The notes: generated from the sequence alone by a model not told the origin. A DNA stretch of 64,000 bases from Polytrichum commune (GCA_950295325.1 OX485804.1:41168001-41232000), one strand, 5' to 3'; numbered from the stretch's first letter, positions 26,501-37,550 are shown. A program made the numbers and translations.

Positions 26501-29500
26501 TGGATCTGGATGGTTGCAGACGACTTCCATACCAAGAAAAACATGCTGTACAGCAAGCTTCATTGCTAGGAAACTTGGAAGCATATGGATTATTAGAGGA
26601 TACGCATGTTGGGAAGGTTGCAGCTCTAGCCAGTGCACCGAACCATGAAAAGAAGCAGCAACGGGCAATTGTGGAGCTTGGTGCTGGAAGAGGCTACTTG
26701 TCGCAGATGCTTTGTGATTGTTACAGTGTTCATAAAGTGCTTATGGTTGAACGGCGCTCTTATAAGTTTAAGGTACTTGAAAATGAACAATCAGAACAAA
26801 AGTCCAGTTTACCCACCTTCTTTGAACTCCAATATAACAAAACCTATATTGCAGGCAAGGGGCAGTTTCTGGCACTTGCTATTAAGACTAAACTCCCATC
26901 AATCATCAGGTTCTGATATTTGCATGCTTCTGTCAATGTTGCAGGCCGATCGAACCATCAGGCAGACCAAGGGCATAAAATTGGAGCGTCTAAGACTAGA
27001 TAGTAAGCCTGGATCTTAACCCTTAAAGGTCTGAGAGCCCTCAAGGTATCATATGGAAGGGGTCTATGATTGCTTCTTGATTTTTTAGCTAAAAGTGTTA
27101 AAAGTGACCCTATATAAAATAAGCTTATTTATCATATGCATTTTCCAATTGGAACACACATATATGTAAATTGAATCATGGGAGATTTGAGCTCGTATTA
27201 ATGACCCAGTCATAAATACTGTCTAATCACCATTGTCACACATGACTTTATTTCACTTCCTCTCTTTGATAGATTGTGCTAAATATGGATTCAATATCAT
27301 AGCTTAATAAAATATTATTTCAAACACACCCTCCGGTCCTTTAGGGGTTAACACAACTCTGAAACATCTGTCACTTGGATATGGTCAAGTTGGCAACCAG
27401 GACCACACAATGACATCTTAGAACTTATTTATTAGGGGGTTTAAAGAATTACCAAGCAAATGGATGAAGTCAGCTTAAATCACAGAAGTTAGTGTCTCAT
27501 AACCATCCCTAGCAATCTACACTCCAACAATATTTACTTCTATAAGATGAGCTTCTATCAGCAGTAGAGAAGGTCTTTTGGTGATTGGTGTTTCTAAATT
27601 TTATTATCTCCTGGTCTGCAGTTGAAAACCTCAAGTTGAATGAAGTTCGTGCTTTACAAGAATGCCATGTTGTTGCAATCAGCAAACATCTTTGTGGACC
27701 TGCCACTGGTAACATTTCTCTTCTGGTCTCAGCCTTATTCTCTCATTCATATTTACGTTTACAGAGAGGTTTGGGTTAGTTATGCACTCATAATCTATAT
27801 AGACTGTGGATACTCTTCTATTTTTGGTGCAGTGCTTTGTCAAACTTTGTGGATGATTTATGACAATTAGTATTGTGGCATGTTCTATAGTCTGAACAAG
27901 CACACTCACGTTGTTTCCTAAACACAGACCTCTCTTTGCGGTGCTGTCTGAGAGGAGCAGCAGACTTAGCACTGTCCAGGAAAACTTCCAACAGCCAATC
28001 TAAGCCCTCAGTGGATGGCCTAGGCATTGCAACTTGCTGTCATCATTTGTGTCAATGGAAGTCCTATGTTAGTAAGTAAACTATATAAGCCTTATTTCCA
28101 GCTTTGAAAATTATTCAGTTCAGTATTGATGATGTTATACCAAAGCGTTAGTTTGTCTTTGGCCATCTAGGATTTGGACCATTAGTGTCTACTGTGGGCT
28201 TTCTTTATTCTCTATATGACCCAAAAACTGCTTGAGAGGATTGCGGTGGATGTTAGGGATTACAAATAACTTATGCACACATAATTTAGAATTTTGTAAC
28301 AATAGTCAATACCAGATTGGTATGCACATTGTTTGTGCTCCATAGCTGAGTTGTATACTTAAATACATGTTCTGCTTAAAATGTGCATATCTATGTGTGC
28401 TGTCTAATTTGGATGTACAAACAACTTTTATCTGCGACATTGAATGTCTTTTTGCAATGTGAAAAGTTGAGCCTTGGTATTTCCCCTTACCTAATCAGGA
28501 GTATTCTTGCAGATAAGAGTTTTTTCAGAAATTTAGGTTTCTCAAAGGACGACTTCCATGCCATCACATGGTTGACAAGCTGGGCCCTGTCAGGAACTGA
28601 TGACCATGCACTTGATCCTGACCTGCCTGCACCAGCTGACAAGCTTCCAGAAAGGTAAACTCATGCTACAAAACTTCATTATTACCAAGGAGCACTTTGC
28701 ACTAGAGCTTGAAGGCTCGTGACCATTGAAATCTAAAATTTCTCATTGGTGGAAAATGCCTAGAATGTATTACTTCACTTTAAATTAAAGCTTGAGGGCC
28801 TAAGGGTTCAAGAAAGTTTGAATGGATGAACAAACCTACACGGAGTTGTACATGGAATGCATTGCACAATGTTTCATGATGTTCTGGGTTTTGCGTCAGT
28901 ACCACTTAAAAGAGGTGGATCTAATACAAAACCTGGAGATCATGGCACTTCAAAATCTCACAACCCTTGATTAATGTAACCTATTGTGTAGAAGGACCCA
29001 CATGAATAGGATGGTAATGAAGAGCCTGTTTGTTTTTGTCTTGACACTACACTTGAAGACCTGTGACCACACAAAATTCATTTCCAATGTTTAATGGTGT
29101 GGCCTTTGGATGAGTTTCACAGGCCCTCATAATTGCGTGGTCACAGCCCTTGGCCATAGTGTGAAGTGGCCGTAATGTAGTTTGAAATGTGAAGGCGGTC
29201 TGCCTGTTGGCAATGTGCACATTACTTAATTCTCCTTCCCTGATTTGTTATGGACATTGTCTTGGCTTCCGAAGGCTTAAAATAAAAAACAGAGTTGTAA
29301 GGCCTTGTCTTTTGAAGTGAATAGTTTTATTTGCACAAATTCTTTGTTGGATTTAAGTTTGCTCTTTGGGACTGCAGGGATATTTCTCTTGAAGGTACAT
29401 CAGATCAAGTGGCTTCAAAGGCATTGCTTTCAGAGGCAATGAATGCGCTGGATGTCACAGAGAGATCATCATTGGGCAGAAAATGTAAACGTTTAATAGA

Positions 29501-29612
29501 CACAGGGAGGCTCCTATGGCTCAAAGAGAAAGGCATGCAGTCTAAACTTGTTGAGTACATAGCCCCTTCAGTTTCTCCAGAAAACAAGTTGCTATTAGCA
29601 CGATGTACATGA
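23568..29612 (+). CDS. TRM13: tRNA 2'-O-methyltransferase TRM13 (position 4), 10 exons
   Basis: Exons: 23568-23911, 24365-24430, 25078-25261, 25711-25964, 26520-26772, 26945-27002, 27622-27708, 27928-28071, 28513-28654, 29378-29612. The joined frame is open for 588 residues with GT-AG borders. TRM13 methylates the ribose of nucleotide 4 in certain tRNAs using SAM. A CCCH zinc finger (Cys95, Cys106, Cys117, His120) crosses the exon 1/2 border. A CHHC knuckle follows (Cys131, His137, His147, Cys151), with PSHTVL spanning the exon 2/3 border, which fixes that acceptor at 25077. The SAM-binding motif ELGAGRG is at 335-341. MVERRSYKFKADRTIRQ, ISKHLCGPATDLSLRC and TCCHHLCQW are family blocks, and FHAITWLTSWAL is in exon 9. 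The ATG at 23568 gives a basic N-terminus; Met56 at 23733 is an alternative start just before the acidic linker. Intron 9 contains an old MITE and intron 1 a tandem triplication. Confidence 0.95.
23951..24364. repeat. Three-copy tandem repeat in TRM13 intron 1
   Basis: Units start with AGAGCAAAGGTTGTACAAAA at 23951, 24102 and 24234 (spacing 151 and 132 bp). Each ends with a 'ctgcaatg...atgtgatgtgtg'-like segment. The last unit contains two telomere-box-like TTAGGGTT motifs. Confidence 0.88.
28689..29172. mobile_element. Degenerate PIF/Harbinger-like MITE in TRM13 intron 9 (family 2, copy 4)
   Basis: It begins GGAGCACTTTGCACTAGAGC and ends GTGTGAAGTGGCCG followed by TAA. Internal blocks match the 40.5-kb and 57.7-kb copies in order: 'ggctcgtgaccatt', 'tttctcattggtgga', 'gaggtggatctaatacaaaa', 'ccatggcacttcaaaa'-like, 'gacactacacttgaag', 'gcgtggtcacagcccttggc'. 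It is strongly diverged, so it is the oldest copy seen. Confidence 0.8.
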
Positions 29613-31400
29613 ACAATGGGTTGTGGAAATCATTCTGTTGGTTCGATTTAAGTTTTTCCAGGAACAAATTGTATGACTTCATTTTGCAGAGGAATGCAGG
29701 ATGATGACTAGTTCAGCCTTTTTGCAGTTGGTGTATGCAACTTGTAATGCTGGAATTTTCTTGCAATATACATATTAGTTTTTTGAGTTTGTGGGCCTCA
29801 TGTGGTCACTTGTCTTAGTTGGACACCTGTAACGAATTGATATATAACAAGGCTCGGAGTTAAGGACGGACACTTAAAAGACATGGGTTACAATGGGATT
29901 GTGGGCAAAACATAGACACATATTGGGAGGGTCTGTGTGATCATTACAAGACTAAGAGAATGTCCTCATTTCCATTGACTTTCACAATGTGCTCAATGGA
30001 AATAAGATCTGAGATGTTTCCATTATTTCTACACAGCACAGTAAGGACTACTTTGTTTTCAATTTAACAGGTGGTCTGGCAATAACGGTATACCTCTAGC
30101 TGGTGCACTGATCACCAGGACACTGACAACATCAACCAATTGCAGAAAGGCATGCAGCCCTATTGTGGGCACTTTCCAACTCCAGACAATTTTGACAGTT
30201 GTATCAAAACGGGGGATTATCTCATCCGGTTAGCAATTGCAAATCAATAACTTCAAGTTTCATCATGTATCAGAGGTTGCAAATCAATCAATTCATCATG
30301 TATTGGAGTTCAGATGCAAAAGCTCTAGAATGTCAAAGTGGAGATTTGTCTTTCTTGATAAGTGATATGTAGGCCCTTCCAATTGTGTTAGCAACTTAGC
30401 ACCTAAACCTAGAACGGTTAGTATATTTTTAGCACATGGTCCAATCTCATCGCAACATGTGTCTCTTTGATGTTCATCCTTAGCTATATACCTTTTTGCC
30501 ATATATAACTCCATAAATAGGTGTCTCATTGAGAAGAGTGATCACATAAGGCCCACATATATATATTGTTGGAACTACCTCTCCCAAGCTTGACCTTCCA
30601 CACCACACTTCACAAAGCAGCCATGATTTGTTGCACATGAAGAATAGAGGCAACATGCCAATTGAGACATTGGAGCATTAACAGTGCTCTTAGATTGTTT
30701 TGCAAGAATCCCACATTCAATTAATTTTACGTTTCTAGGTCAGGTAGGGACACTTCAAAGCGCTAATTAATTTGTTTGCATTGATTAATTAAATTGAAGT
30801 CTCTCCTACTATGTAACTTTACTACAAGTTCTTGTGCATTCAATGTGTGCACATGAATACATGAGATATCGAAGGAAATGTTTTGACGATGTTGTCTTTC
30901 AATGTCTCGTGTCCACCACATCAAACTCTACATTTGCTTGACACACATTTCCACATCTCTCTTATTTTGGGATCATACCACAAACCTTGAAATTGACATT
31001 ATCAGTGTTGATTTCACATTAATTCATATCACATCAAACTACAACATTGAGTCAATGCCTACTAGATCTAGGGTTACAATTTTTGATCTTTTGTTGCTAT
31101 AGTTAATAGAGCAAGATCTTAAATGGGTGAAATGTTAGTAAAATCAAATACTGAATCTATAATTAGCTAATCGTTGAATTAACTTTGCAAAGATAGACAA
31201 CCCCTAAGGGTATGTCGTGACATTGACTCAACATTAAACATCGGCCACATGCATTTACACACATATACATATACCCAAGCATATTATCCTAAAAATTGGC
31301 CACTGCATTTTGATGCTTCGCACTTGTCCATGATTCTATGCATTTATCCATACAGATCTATTGATGCAATCTTTTGTAGAGCGTATTTGTGCAGTGAAGG
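29613..31400. other. TRM13 3' flank and intergenic DNA
   Basis: It should include the TRM13 3' UTR. It holds dispersed repeat copy D (30216-30560). No supported coding frame is seen. Confidence 0.55.
30216..30560 (+). repeat. Dispersed repeat family 1, copy D
   Basis: It begins with ATCTCATCCGGTTAGCAATT and contains core AGCACATGGTCCAATCTC (30431-30448). It shares its 5' half, which copies A-C lack, with copy E at 34.9 kb. Confidence 0.8.
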
Positions 31401-32225
31401 ATGTCAACCTCGACATGGAATGACCACCCAACTCCGGCTCAAATGAGCCCACATGGGTCGTACCACCCTAATTTTGATGGAGAAGACGACAACTACGGTA
31501 GACCGGGAAAACCAAGTGACCATTATGATCCTGATGACAACGGAAATAAGTACGAGAGCTACCATGGAAGCATGAAGAATTATGACAACGATCATCAACA
31601 ACAAGAGAGTCCGAAACATTCTTCACACCATCACGACTCATCATCGCCGCGTGGATATAACGGCAGCGGGAATGATGCGTACAGCAACCACGGGATGAGT
31701 GATCGTGGAAGTGTGAAAGGCTATGGAGGTGATGGTGGGAGTCCCCATGGCAGCTTGAAGGACTTTGCGAGCGACAATGGCAGTGGGATGAGATCAAAGT
31801 ATGGCGGTGGGCATGGAGGAGGCTCTGAACGCGGTGGCAGTTTGAAGGATGGCCATGGAGACGTGAAAGAGCACAAGTTTGGTGGTAGCGAGTATGGAGA
31901 CGGGGGTGGCCGTGGAGGCAATGGACTGCCAATTACGCATAATTACGATAGTGAGCGAGAGAGTGCGGGAGGCGTGAGTAGTATGATGGATTCATGGCGC
32001 CCGAGCATGTCGTGGATCGACCGTCGCACCTTTTGCATGGGGGATAGTTGTGCGGCTCCACCGGATTGGGAGAATCATCCCATCTTGCGACAAGTTCCAA
32101 CGCAGGATCATCAAGCTTACAGGTATTATTATAGCCGACCTGGAAGTTACAACCCCACCCACCCCACTCACACACGCCCGCCTGAAATCCCAACAAACTT
32201 CGGAAGTTGCGAAAGTGGTGGGTAG
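31401..32225 (+). CDS. Unrecognised Gly/Ser/His/Asp-rich protein, 274 residues, single exon
   Basis: This is the longest single open frame in the window after the DDB2 and TRM13 exons. A stop (TGA at 31395) lies just upstream in frame, so the ATG at 31401 is the natural start unless an upstream exon is spliced on. The protein is almost entirely low complexity and predicted disordered. The His/Ser/Asp/Tyr-rich N-terminal half is followed by a Gly-rich middle with repeated GSLKD blocks (GSPHGSLKDFASDNGSG, RGGSLKDGHGDVKEH). A more ordered C-terminal part follows with SMSWIDRRTFCMGDSCAAPP and four cysteines in all. It has no membrane segment or signal peptide and no family match I know. The 3' end of the frame is duplicated just downstream. 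The composition bias also creates long open shadows on the other strand, so coding status needs transcript support. Confidence 0.5.
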   Translation: MSTSTWNDHPTPAQMSPHGSYHPNFDGEDDNYGRPGKPSDHYDPDDNGNKYESYHGSMKNYDNDHQQQESPKHSSHHHDSSSPRGYNGSGNDAYSNHGMSDRGSVKGYGGDGGSPHGSLKDFASDNGSGMRSKYGGGHGGGSERGGSLKDGHGDVKEHKFGGSEYGDGGGRGGNGLPITHNYDSERESAGGVSSMMDSWRPSMSWIDRRTFCMGDSCAAPPDWENHPILRQVPTQDHQAYRYYYSRPGSYNPTHPTHTRPPEIPTNFGSCESGG

Positions 32226-32740
32226 ATATTGTCAATAGTCTCAATTAAGGGACAACGGGAAGAAAAAAAAAATTGCATCGTTAACTTTCAAGACTCTCTT
32301 GAGGTTTCGAACATGGGCTCTCACAGCAATCAAACATAGGACCTACCTACCGACTAAGCACTTGCAACAAGTTCCCACGCAAGATCATCATTGAGCTTGT
32401 AGGTGTTATGGCTATTATAGCAAACTTGAAACAAACCCTCCCTTAAAGTCCAACAAAATCCGAAAGCTGCGGTTGGTAGATACCATCACCAGTCTCAATT
32501 AAGGGACAACAATTTCTTGCATCACTAACTTTCGGCGTTTGGGATACAAACATGGACTTTCATGGCGGTAAAACACAACACCTACAAACCACCATCAATT
32601 GCCTCAAACAAGGGATCTATAGCAACTAAATAGGTCACTAACTTTTAGGGGTCTCTTGACTTCTAAGGGTTTCAAATTGGACCTTCACAAACAATGAAAT
32701 ATGACATATACCAACCAAGTTACCTAGCCCCAAGATGTTT
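32091..32740. repeat. Tandem duplication of the 3' end of the Gly-rich frame and its flank
   Basis: The unit starting CAAGTTCC at 32091 recurs at 32368 (period 277). The second copy preserves 'caagatcatca', 'ggctattatagc', 'ccaacaaaatccgaaagc' and 'tctcaattaagggacaac' but has stops in the coding frame. A third, partial and weaker copy follows to about 32740. Confidence 0.82.
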
Positions 32741-33087
32741 AACTCCATATGCCTGCATCCCAACCGTTGTCCCTGCCTAACACTGCACGCAATTTAATTT
32801 GGCTACCCAACATAGAGCCCACCCCGAAAGGGGAGAAGTAGCCAGCAAAACGACAAGGCTCTTCATTCATGCTCACTCCAAAGTGGAGCCAACGTTCATA
32901 TCTATCTTTCTTTCTTGACAGCATCTTATGTTCGTCCTAGTTCATGCCTTGGATCAGCCATGGATGCACAAGATACTTCTCGGACATCGTTATACGAAAC
33001 ATGTAGGATAATGTTCTTCCTTCACCTTTTCATAGACCATGTCATCTTTTCTTCCTGCCACATGCTTTCTGGCTTGCACTCACAACA

Positions 33088-33486
33088 ATGCTGAATGTGC
33101 TTGTTGACAGACAGAATAGACTTGAAGAATGGCTCTCCATTGCCCACAAACGAAACCCCAATGAGAAATTCGGGGCATACATGTGGCGAGCGTCAGCGCT
33201 TGCAAACTCGGAATTGAAACAGAGAAAGAAACAATGCTTTGGTGATGAATACACAAACCTCGTCGATAAATTTGTGATGCGTCTCTTCTATGGGATGAAG
33301 CTTCGGCTCGAACGCAGTGAATCAGTCATCCTAGATGTCGACGAAGAGACATTTGTGCTTGAAATCCTGAGGGAAGAATGCGAAGACTTGTACAAAAATG
33401 GACAGCTATATGCTGACCAACGAAGCATCCAGTACACTCCCTTGATTACCCCTGAACTTTCTTCGATTCCATCACGCCCATACTAG
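33088..33486 (+). CDS. Unrecognised 132-residue frame, possibly a last exon
   Basis: The frame has protein-like composition: amphipathic charged helices, few low-complexity runs and balanced residues (RLEEWLSIAHKRNPNEKFG, FVMRLFYGMKLRLERS, DEETFVLEILREECEDLYKN). The frame stays open upstream to 33007 with a hydrophobic stretch (HLFFLPHAFWLAL). A plausible acceptor lies at 33033 (pyrimidine tract, then 'catag') and another at about 33110. It may therefore be the 3' exon of a larger gene or a decayed gene. I do not recognise the family. Confidence 0.4.
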   Translation: MLNVLVDRQNRLEEWLSIAHKRNPNEKFGAYMWRASALANSELKQRKKQCFGDEYTNLVDKFVMRLFYGMKLRLERSESVILDVDEETFVLEILREECEDLYKNGQLYADQRSIQYTPLITPELSSIPSRPY

Positions 33487-33628
33487 GTGCTTTTGAGCTT
33501 GATTGCAAGCTTCCGTAACATTACGCACTCAACCTATGAAGCTTGTTCTCTTTCTACATCTAGAGAATCTATTCCCTCTCGTCCATCCACTTTGGATTTA
33601 AGTTGAAATTGAAGCACAATTATGTATC

Positions 33629-34400
33629 TTACATTTTTATTCTAGAATCAAAGTGCATCCAATTAATATAACTTCAAAGGAATGAGAACATGTTCTTCCC
33701 ATTTAATAATGTTGAGTCAATGGAGTGGGAATGGATCAATATGATTTAAAGTGCCTTTGTTGGGTGGCAGTAGTATTCAAATAAAGTTTGCAAGTTTGTC
33801 CCACTAATCTATGATGCAAATCAAGAATCCACATCTGCAATATCACATCAAGGTTTAAGAAAGAAATTGCAAAATGAAGCTTACACTTTTATTCTAGAAT
33901 CGAAGTGCATCCAATTAAGATCATTCCAAAGGGAGAACATGCTCTCCCCCATTTGACAATATTGAGCCAGTGGAGTGAAAATGAATCAAGATAATTTATT
34001 GAAGTGCCTCATTGGGTGGTAGTAATATTCAAACAAAGTTTGCAAGTGTCCGACCGATCTTTGGGGCAAATCAAGAATCAACATCCATAGTATCACATTC
34101 AGGGTTTGAGAAAGAAATTACAAATTGAAGCAAAATTCTAAATCTTACACCTTTATTCTAGAATCAAAGTGCCTCCAACTAAGATTATTCCAAAGGAAAG
34201 AGAACATGATCTCCCCCATTCAATGATTTTAGAGTCAGTAGAGTGAAAATGAATCAAGATAGTGTACTGAATTGCCTTCATTGGCAATAACATCCGATCA
34301 AAATTTGCAGATTTGTCCAACAGATCTATTGGTGCAAGTCAGGACACAACATCCGTAACATCACATTTGAACTTTGAGAAGGAAATCACAAATCTGTAGC
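33629..34400. repeat. Three-copy tandem repeat, about 255 bp per unit
   Basis: Units start with CTTACA(T/C)(T/C)TTTATTCTAGAATC at about 33629, 33881 and 34145. Each repeats 'gagaacatg', 'gagtgaaaatgaatcaa', 'gtttgcaagt' and 'tatcacat' blocks. It lies directly after the 33.1-kb frame. Confidence 0.92.
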
Positions 34401-34927
34401 ACCTTCAATTTGAGTTCAAGATGAATCCAGCTTTTGAAGCTTCCATTCCACATGCTTTAGGATTTTCCTCTTCATCATACATTTCTCCTTCCTCTGGCCA
34501 CCACTACTTTCTCTTGTACAACCTTCATTGGAGGGTTCTAGAACTGGCACAACATTTCTTTGTCCAACAACATTATGTTTTACAATCCAATCATCGTAAC
34601 GGAACAGATCTAGTGTGTCTCGTTTGGACATTGAGAGGGGGTATGTTGGGATTTCCATTTGGACAAGCTTTTTTGTTGCAAATCCACAATGTAGGCAGGT
34701 AGTTATGGGGATCAAGCATTAATTAACAAGACAAAATGTTCCAAGGGTATAGTGTCAGATATTGAAGCTTAGAGGGAAGGCAAGGCGTTGAGAATAAGAA
34801 AGAAAGGTCACCAGTTGCACCTGTTGGATACCAAGATCATGAACCCCTCAACTTTGAGGCACCCAGTTATCTGCTTTCACACTGGCCCTATTATGTCAAT
34901 TTTGACTGCTCAATCATATTGGGAATT
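34401..34927. other. Gene-free spacer
   Basis: Overlapping short frames on both strands (34416-34715) have no domain features. 'gagagggggtatgttggg' at 34632-34650 looks like a polypurine tract plus LTR start, but no matching retrotransposon body is present. Confidence 0.4.
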
Positions 34928-35245
34928 TGCCTCATCCGGTTAGCAATCATAAATCACACAGATTGTCAATGCAAGTTTCAGAATCAGATTTTAGATGCAA
35001 GCCTCATAGGAGGTCAGAATGGAGATTCTATTTATCACGAGTGATCACATAGGCCCTCCCAATTGTGTTAACATTTCATCATATTATGATGTCTTTATTG
35101 TGAGCACATAAGTACTCCAATCTCATCTTAACACGTGTCTTTTTGGTTGTCTTTTTGGTTGTCCAATCTTAACTATAAACCTTTCCATAAACAACTCAAA
35201 CATATTAGTTAAATGTCCAATTAAGAACCCTGATCGTAGTGATGT
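34928..35245 (+). repeat. Dispersed repeat family 1, copy E
   Basis: It starts GCCTCATCCGGTTAGCAATC, continues with 'gtgatcacataggccctccca', and has the core with a small insertion at 35102-35124. It is closest to copy D and sits in the 3' flank of the minus-strand membrane protein gene. Confidence 0.8.
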
Positions 35246-35465
35246 CACTTTGTCATTGCTCAATGACTCCATGATGTAGGGAACTAGTTGTGGAGAACAG
35301 AGGATTTGTGCATGGTGAAGTGTCAGAGAATTACAAGGATATCAAACCATGGGGGATATCTTTCACTGCGAGAGGTAAACAAATAACCAGACTTTTTACA
35401 GTTAACCCCAACAACAAGAAGAACCAAAGAAAAAGAGGGTACATATTGTTTGCAGTATTCTATCA

Positions 35466-36794
35466 CTACAGTTGCTTCTTGGAGATTCCTGTAGGCCTTT
35501 GTGACACAAAGAAGCTCGATAATGTATCGAATGTCAACCAAGCAAAAGAGCAAATAACTGCCAATGCAAACATGGGCATGGCTGAGATGTCCTTGTTTTT
35601 GGCACCTTCTGTGTAGATGTAGAAACAAACGATGAGCATGCCTACCAACGAAAACACCGAAGGCCCAAACATGGAGAAGAATCCTCCAATGAGACATAGA
35701 ATGCATCCCACAACGAACCCCAAGCTGACAGGAGGCTGTGCTTCACTGCCAGGCTCGCTCAGATTGAACTTACTGAGGATGGCATCCCAAGCAGGCCATT
35801 CCATGGGCGCATTGTCCGACACAATGCCTTCAACTGTGGACAACAAGGCACCAGGGTAAACTAACACCTTCGCAATGTCCTCCGAAAGAAATCCTCTTTC
35901 ATATCCAAATGTGGCTACCACCTCCGCGGGACTCGAGCAGGCTCCCTTCCCACAAGGTACACTGCATCAAAGCATGCTAACCCCATCATCAGTTCCTGAA
36001 AATCCTCAAAATGTTTTAACCCTAACCCTTAAACGCTTTTAGCATGTTCACACTAAATGTGTATTCCCAATTTATACCGGATGATATGAAATCTTCATCA
36101 AACTCTTCTCAAGTTACTTTGTGTGGGTATTGAGAAGAATGACCTTGGAAGACAACAAGCTATCACTATATATCTACCAAATGGTCACATCACAATCTAT
36201 ATTCACCTTGTACAATTTCAAAATACTATATGTATAATGAGAGGCCTAAATCAGGCTCCAAAAGCTCCGGATTTGGGTTCTGGGAGCTCACAATACTTCA
36301 TACACTGCACACATGCTAACCGCATCAGCTTCTGGAAATCCTGTAAAGGTTAACCCAGAACCGAGAACCCAAATCCACAGCTCACAAAAAAACAAATCAC
36401 GGCATGGGCATCCAGAACAATTAGAGAAAAGAAACCCACCAAAAAAAAAAAAAAAAAAAAAAAGGACCCAATCATGAGCCCTAGCTTCAACAATCGTTAG
36501 GGCTTAGGACGTCAATCGATGAGGACAAAACTGCTCATGCGATCAGTTGCTTGTTCATGGCTATGCACAATGCTTCCTCACCAAGCCTCAAGATTCTTGG
36601 AAAATAGTCAAAATTGCGTCCCACCCAAGCAAATCCAACAAGATGCGATGTGATGCAACCCAATCCAATCCAATCCAAACCCTATCCCAGCCATGGAGTG
36701 TAAATTTGGAAGCCAAACCTCACCTAAAAATGGGGAAGGAAAAGAGCATGATCAAGAAGAAGAACTGTGAAGCGCGTGCCTTCCACGCCCCCAT
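35466..36794 (-). CDS. Small membrane protein with signal peptide, three membrane segments and C-terminal KKXX, 2 exons
   Basis: Exons on the minus strand: 36794-36724 and 35961-35466, joined AG|T with a GTGAGG donor and GATGCAG acceptor, giving 188 residues. Exon 1 encodes a clear signal peptide (FFFLIMLFSFPIF, residues 11-23). Then comes a lumenal stretch of about 80 residues with CGKGAC (27-32), LVYPGALLSTVEGIVSD, and one N-glycosylation sequon, NLS (90-92). Membrane segments are predicted at about 104-122, 124-141 and 151-176. With a cleaved signal this puts the short C-terminus in the cytosol. It ends KKQL, which fits the KKXX ER-retrieval motif (inference). I do not recognise the family. 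The 5' flank is a minisatellite, and the intron contains a 23-bp A tract on the plus strand and a repeat shared with 37.9 kb. Confidence 0.85.
36018..36262 (+). repeat. Dispersed direct repeat, copy 1 (intron of the membrane protein gene)
   Basis: About 245 bp from 'ttaaacgcttttagcatgtt' to 'gagaggcctaaatca' matches 37934-38180 collinearly. Confidence 0.85.
36441..36463. repeat. A(23) homopolymer tract
   Basis: An uninterrupted run of A in the intron of the minus-strand membrane protein gene, so U-rich in the transcript. Confidence 0.97.
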
Positions 36795-36845
36795 TATATC
36801 CTCCAACGCCATCGCTAACCTCCCTTCAACAACAACAAGAACTAA

Positions 36846-37550
36846 ATCTTCCTCCCAAAACCCCAACAACAACAATCTCCCACCGCCTTGTTATCTCCGC
36901 CCTTGTTTAGGGTTTTAAGTTCTCACTTCCTCAAAAAACCCAACAACAACAATCCTCTCCTGCCTTGTTTATCTCTGCCCTTGTTTAGGGTTTGCATTTG
37001 TCACTTCCTCAAAAAACCCAACAAAAACAACAATCTTCCTCCGCCTTGTCTGTCTGCGCTTGTTGGTTTCAGCCGATATTTCCCGCTTCCTCAAAACTCC
37101 AACAAACGCCGATCTTCCTGACTTTGTTCTCTCCGCCCTTAGATTCTGCCCAAGTTTCCACTTCCTCCAAAAACCCAACAGCAATTCTCCTCCTTTCTCT
37201 TATTCGCACTTGTTGTTTTGTGCCCAAATCTCCCACTTCCTGAAAATAAAACCCACCAACAATCTATCTTCCTCCTTTTTGCCTCTTCTTTGCACTTTGT
37301 TTTTGAGCCCAGGTTTTCCACTTGCTCAAAAACCCAACAACAAATCTCCCTCCTCGATTCCCTCCGCCCCTCGATTTCGGCCCAGATTTCCAAAAACCCC
37401 AACAACAATCTTCCTCCTCGATTTCCGCCCAGATTTCCACTTGCTCAAAAACCCAACAACAACAATCTTCCTCCTCAGTTATCTCCGCCCTTGTTGTTTA
37501 ATTGTGCCCAGATTTCCCACTTCCTTCAAAAACCCAACAACAATAAGTTA
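36846..37550. repeat. Promoter/5'-flank minisatellite, about 10 imperfect units
   Basis: Units of roughly 50-86 bp start with a variant of CACTTCCTCAAAAACCCAAC at about 36847, 36928, 37002, 37085, 37160, 37233, 37319, 37389, 37438 and 37520. The second half of each unit is 'cttcctcc...ccgccctt'. Two units carry TTTAGGGTTT (telo-box) at about 36906 and 36985. The array starts about 50 bp upstream of the membrane protein start codon, so it covers its 5' UTR and promoter. Confidence 0.92.

Noticed and set aside
31468-31932. His/Ser-rich 154-codon frame and Pro-rich 66-codon frame on the minus strand
   Set aside because: Antisense shadows of the Gly/His-rich plus-strand frame; composition follows directly from it.
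34632-34650. Polypurine tract followed by TGTTGGGA, similar to a Copia LTR start
   Set aside because: No matching LTR end or internal region was found in the window.
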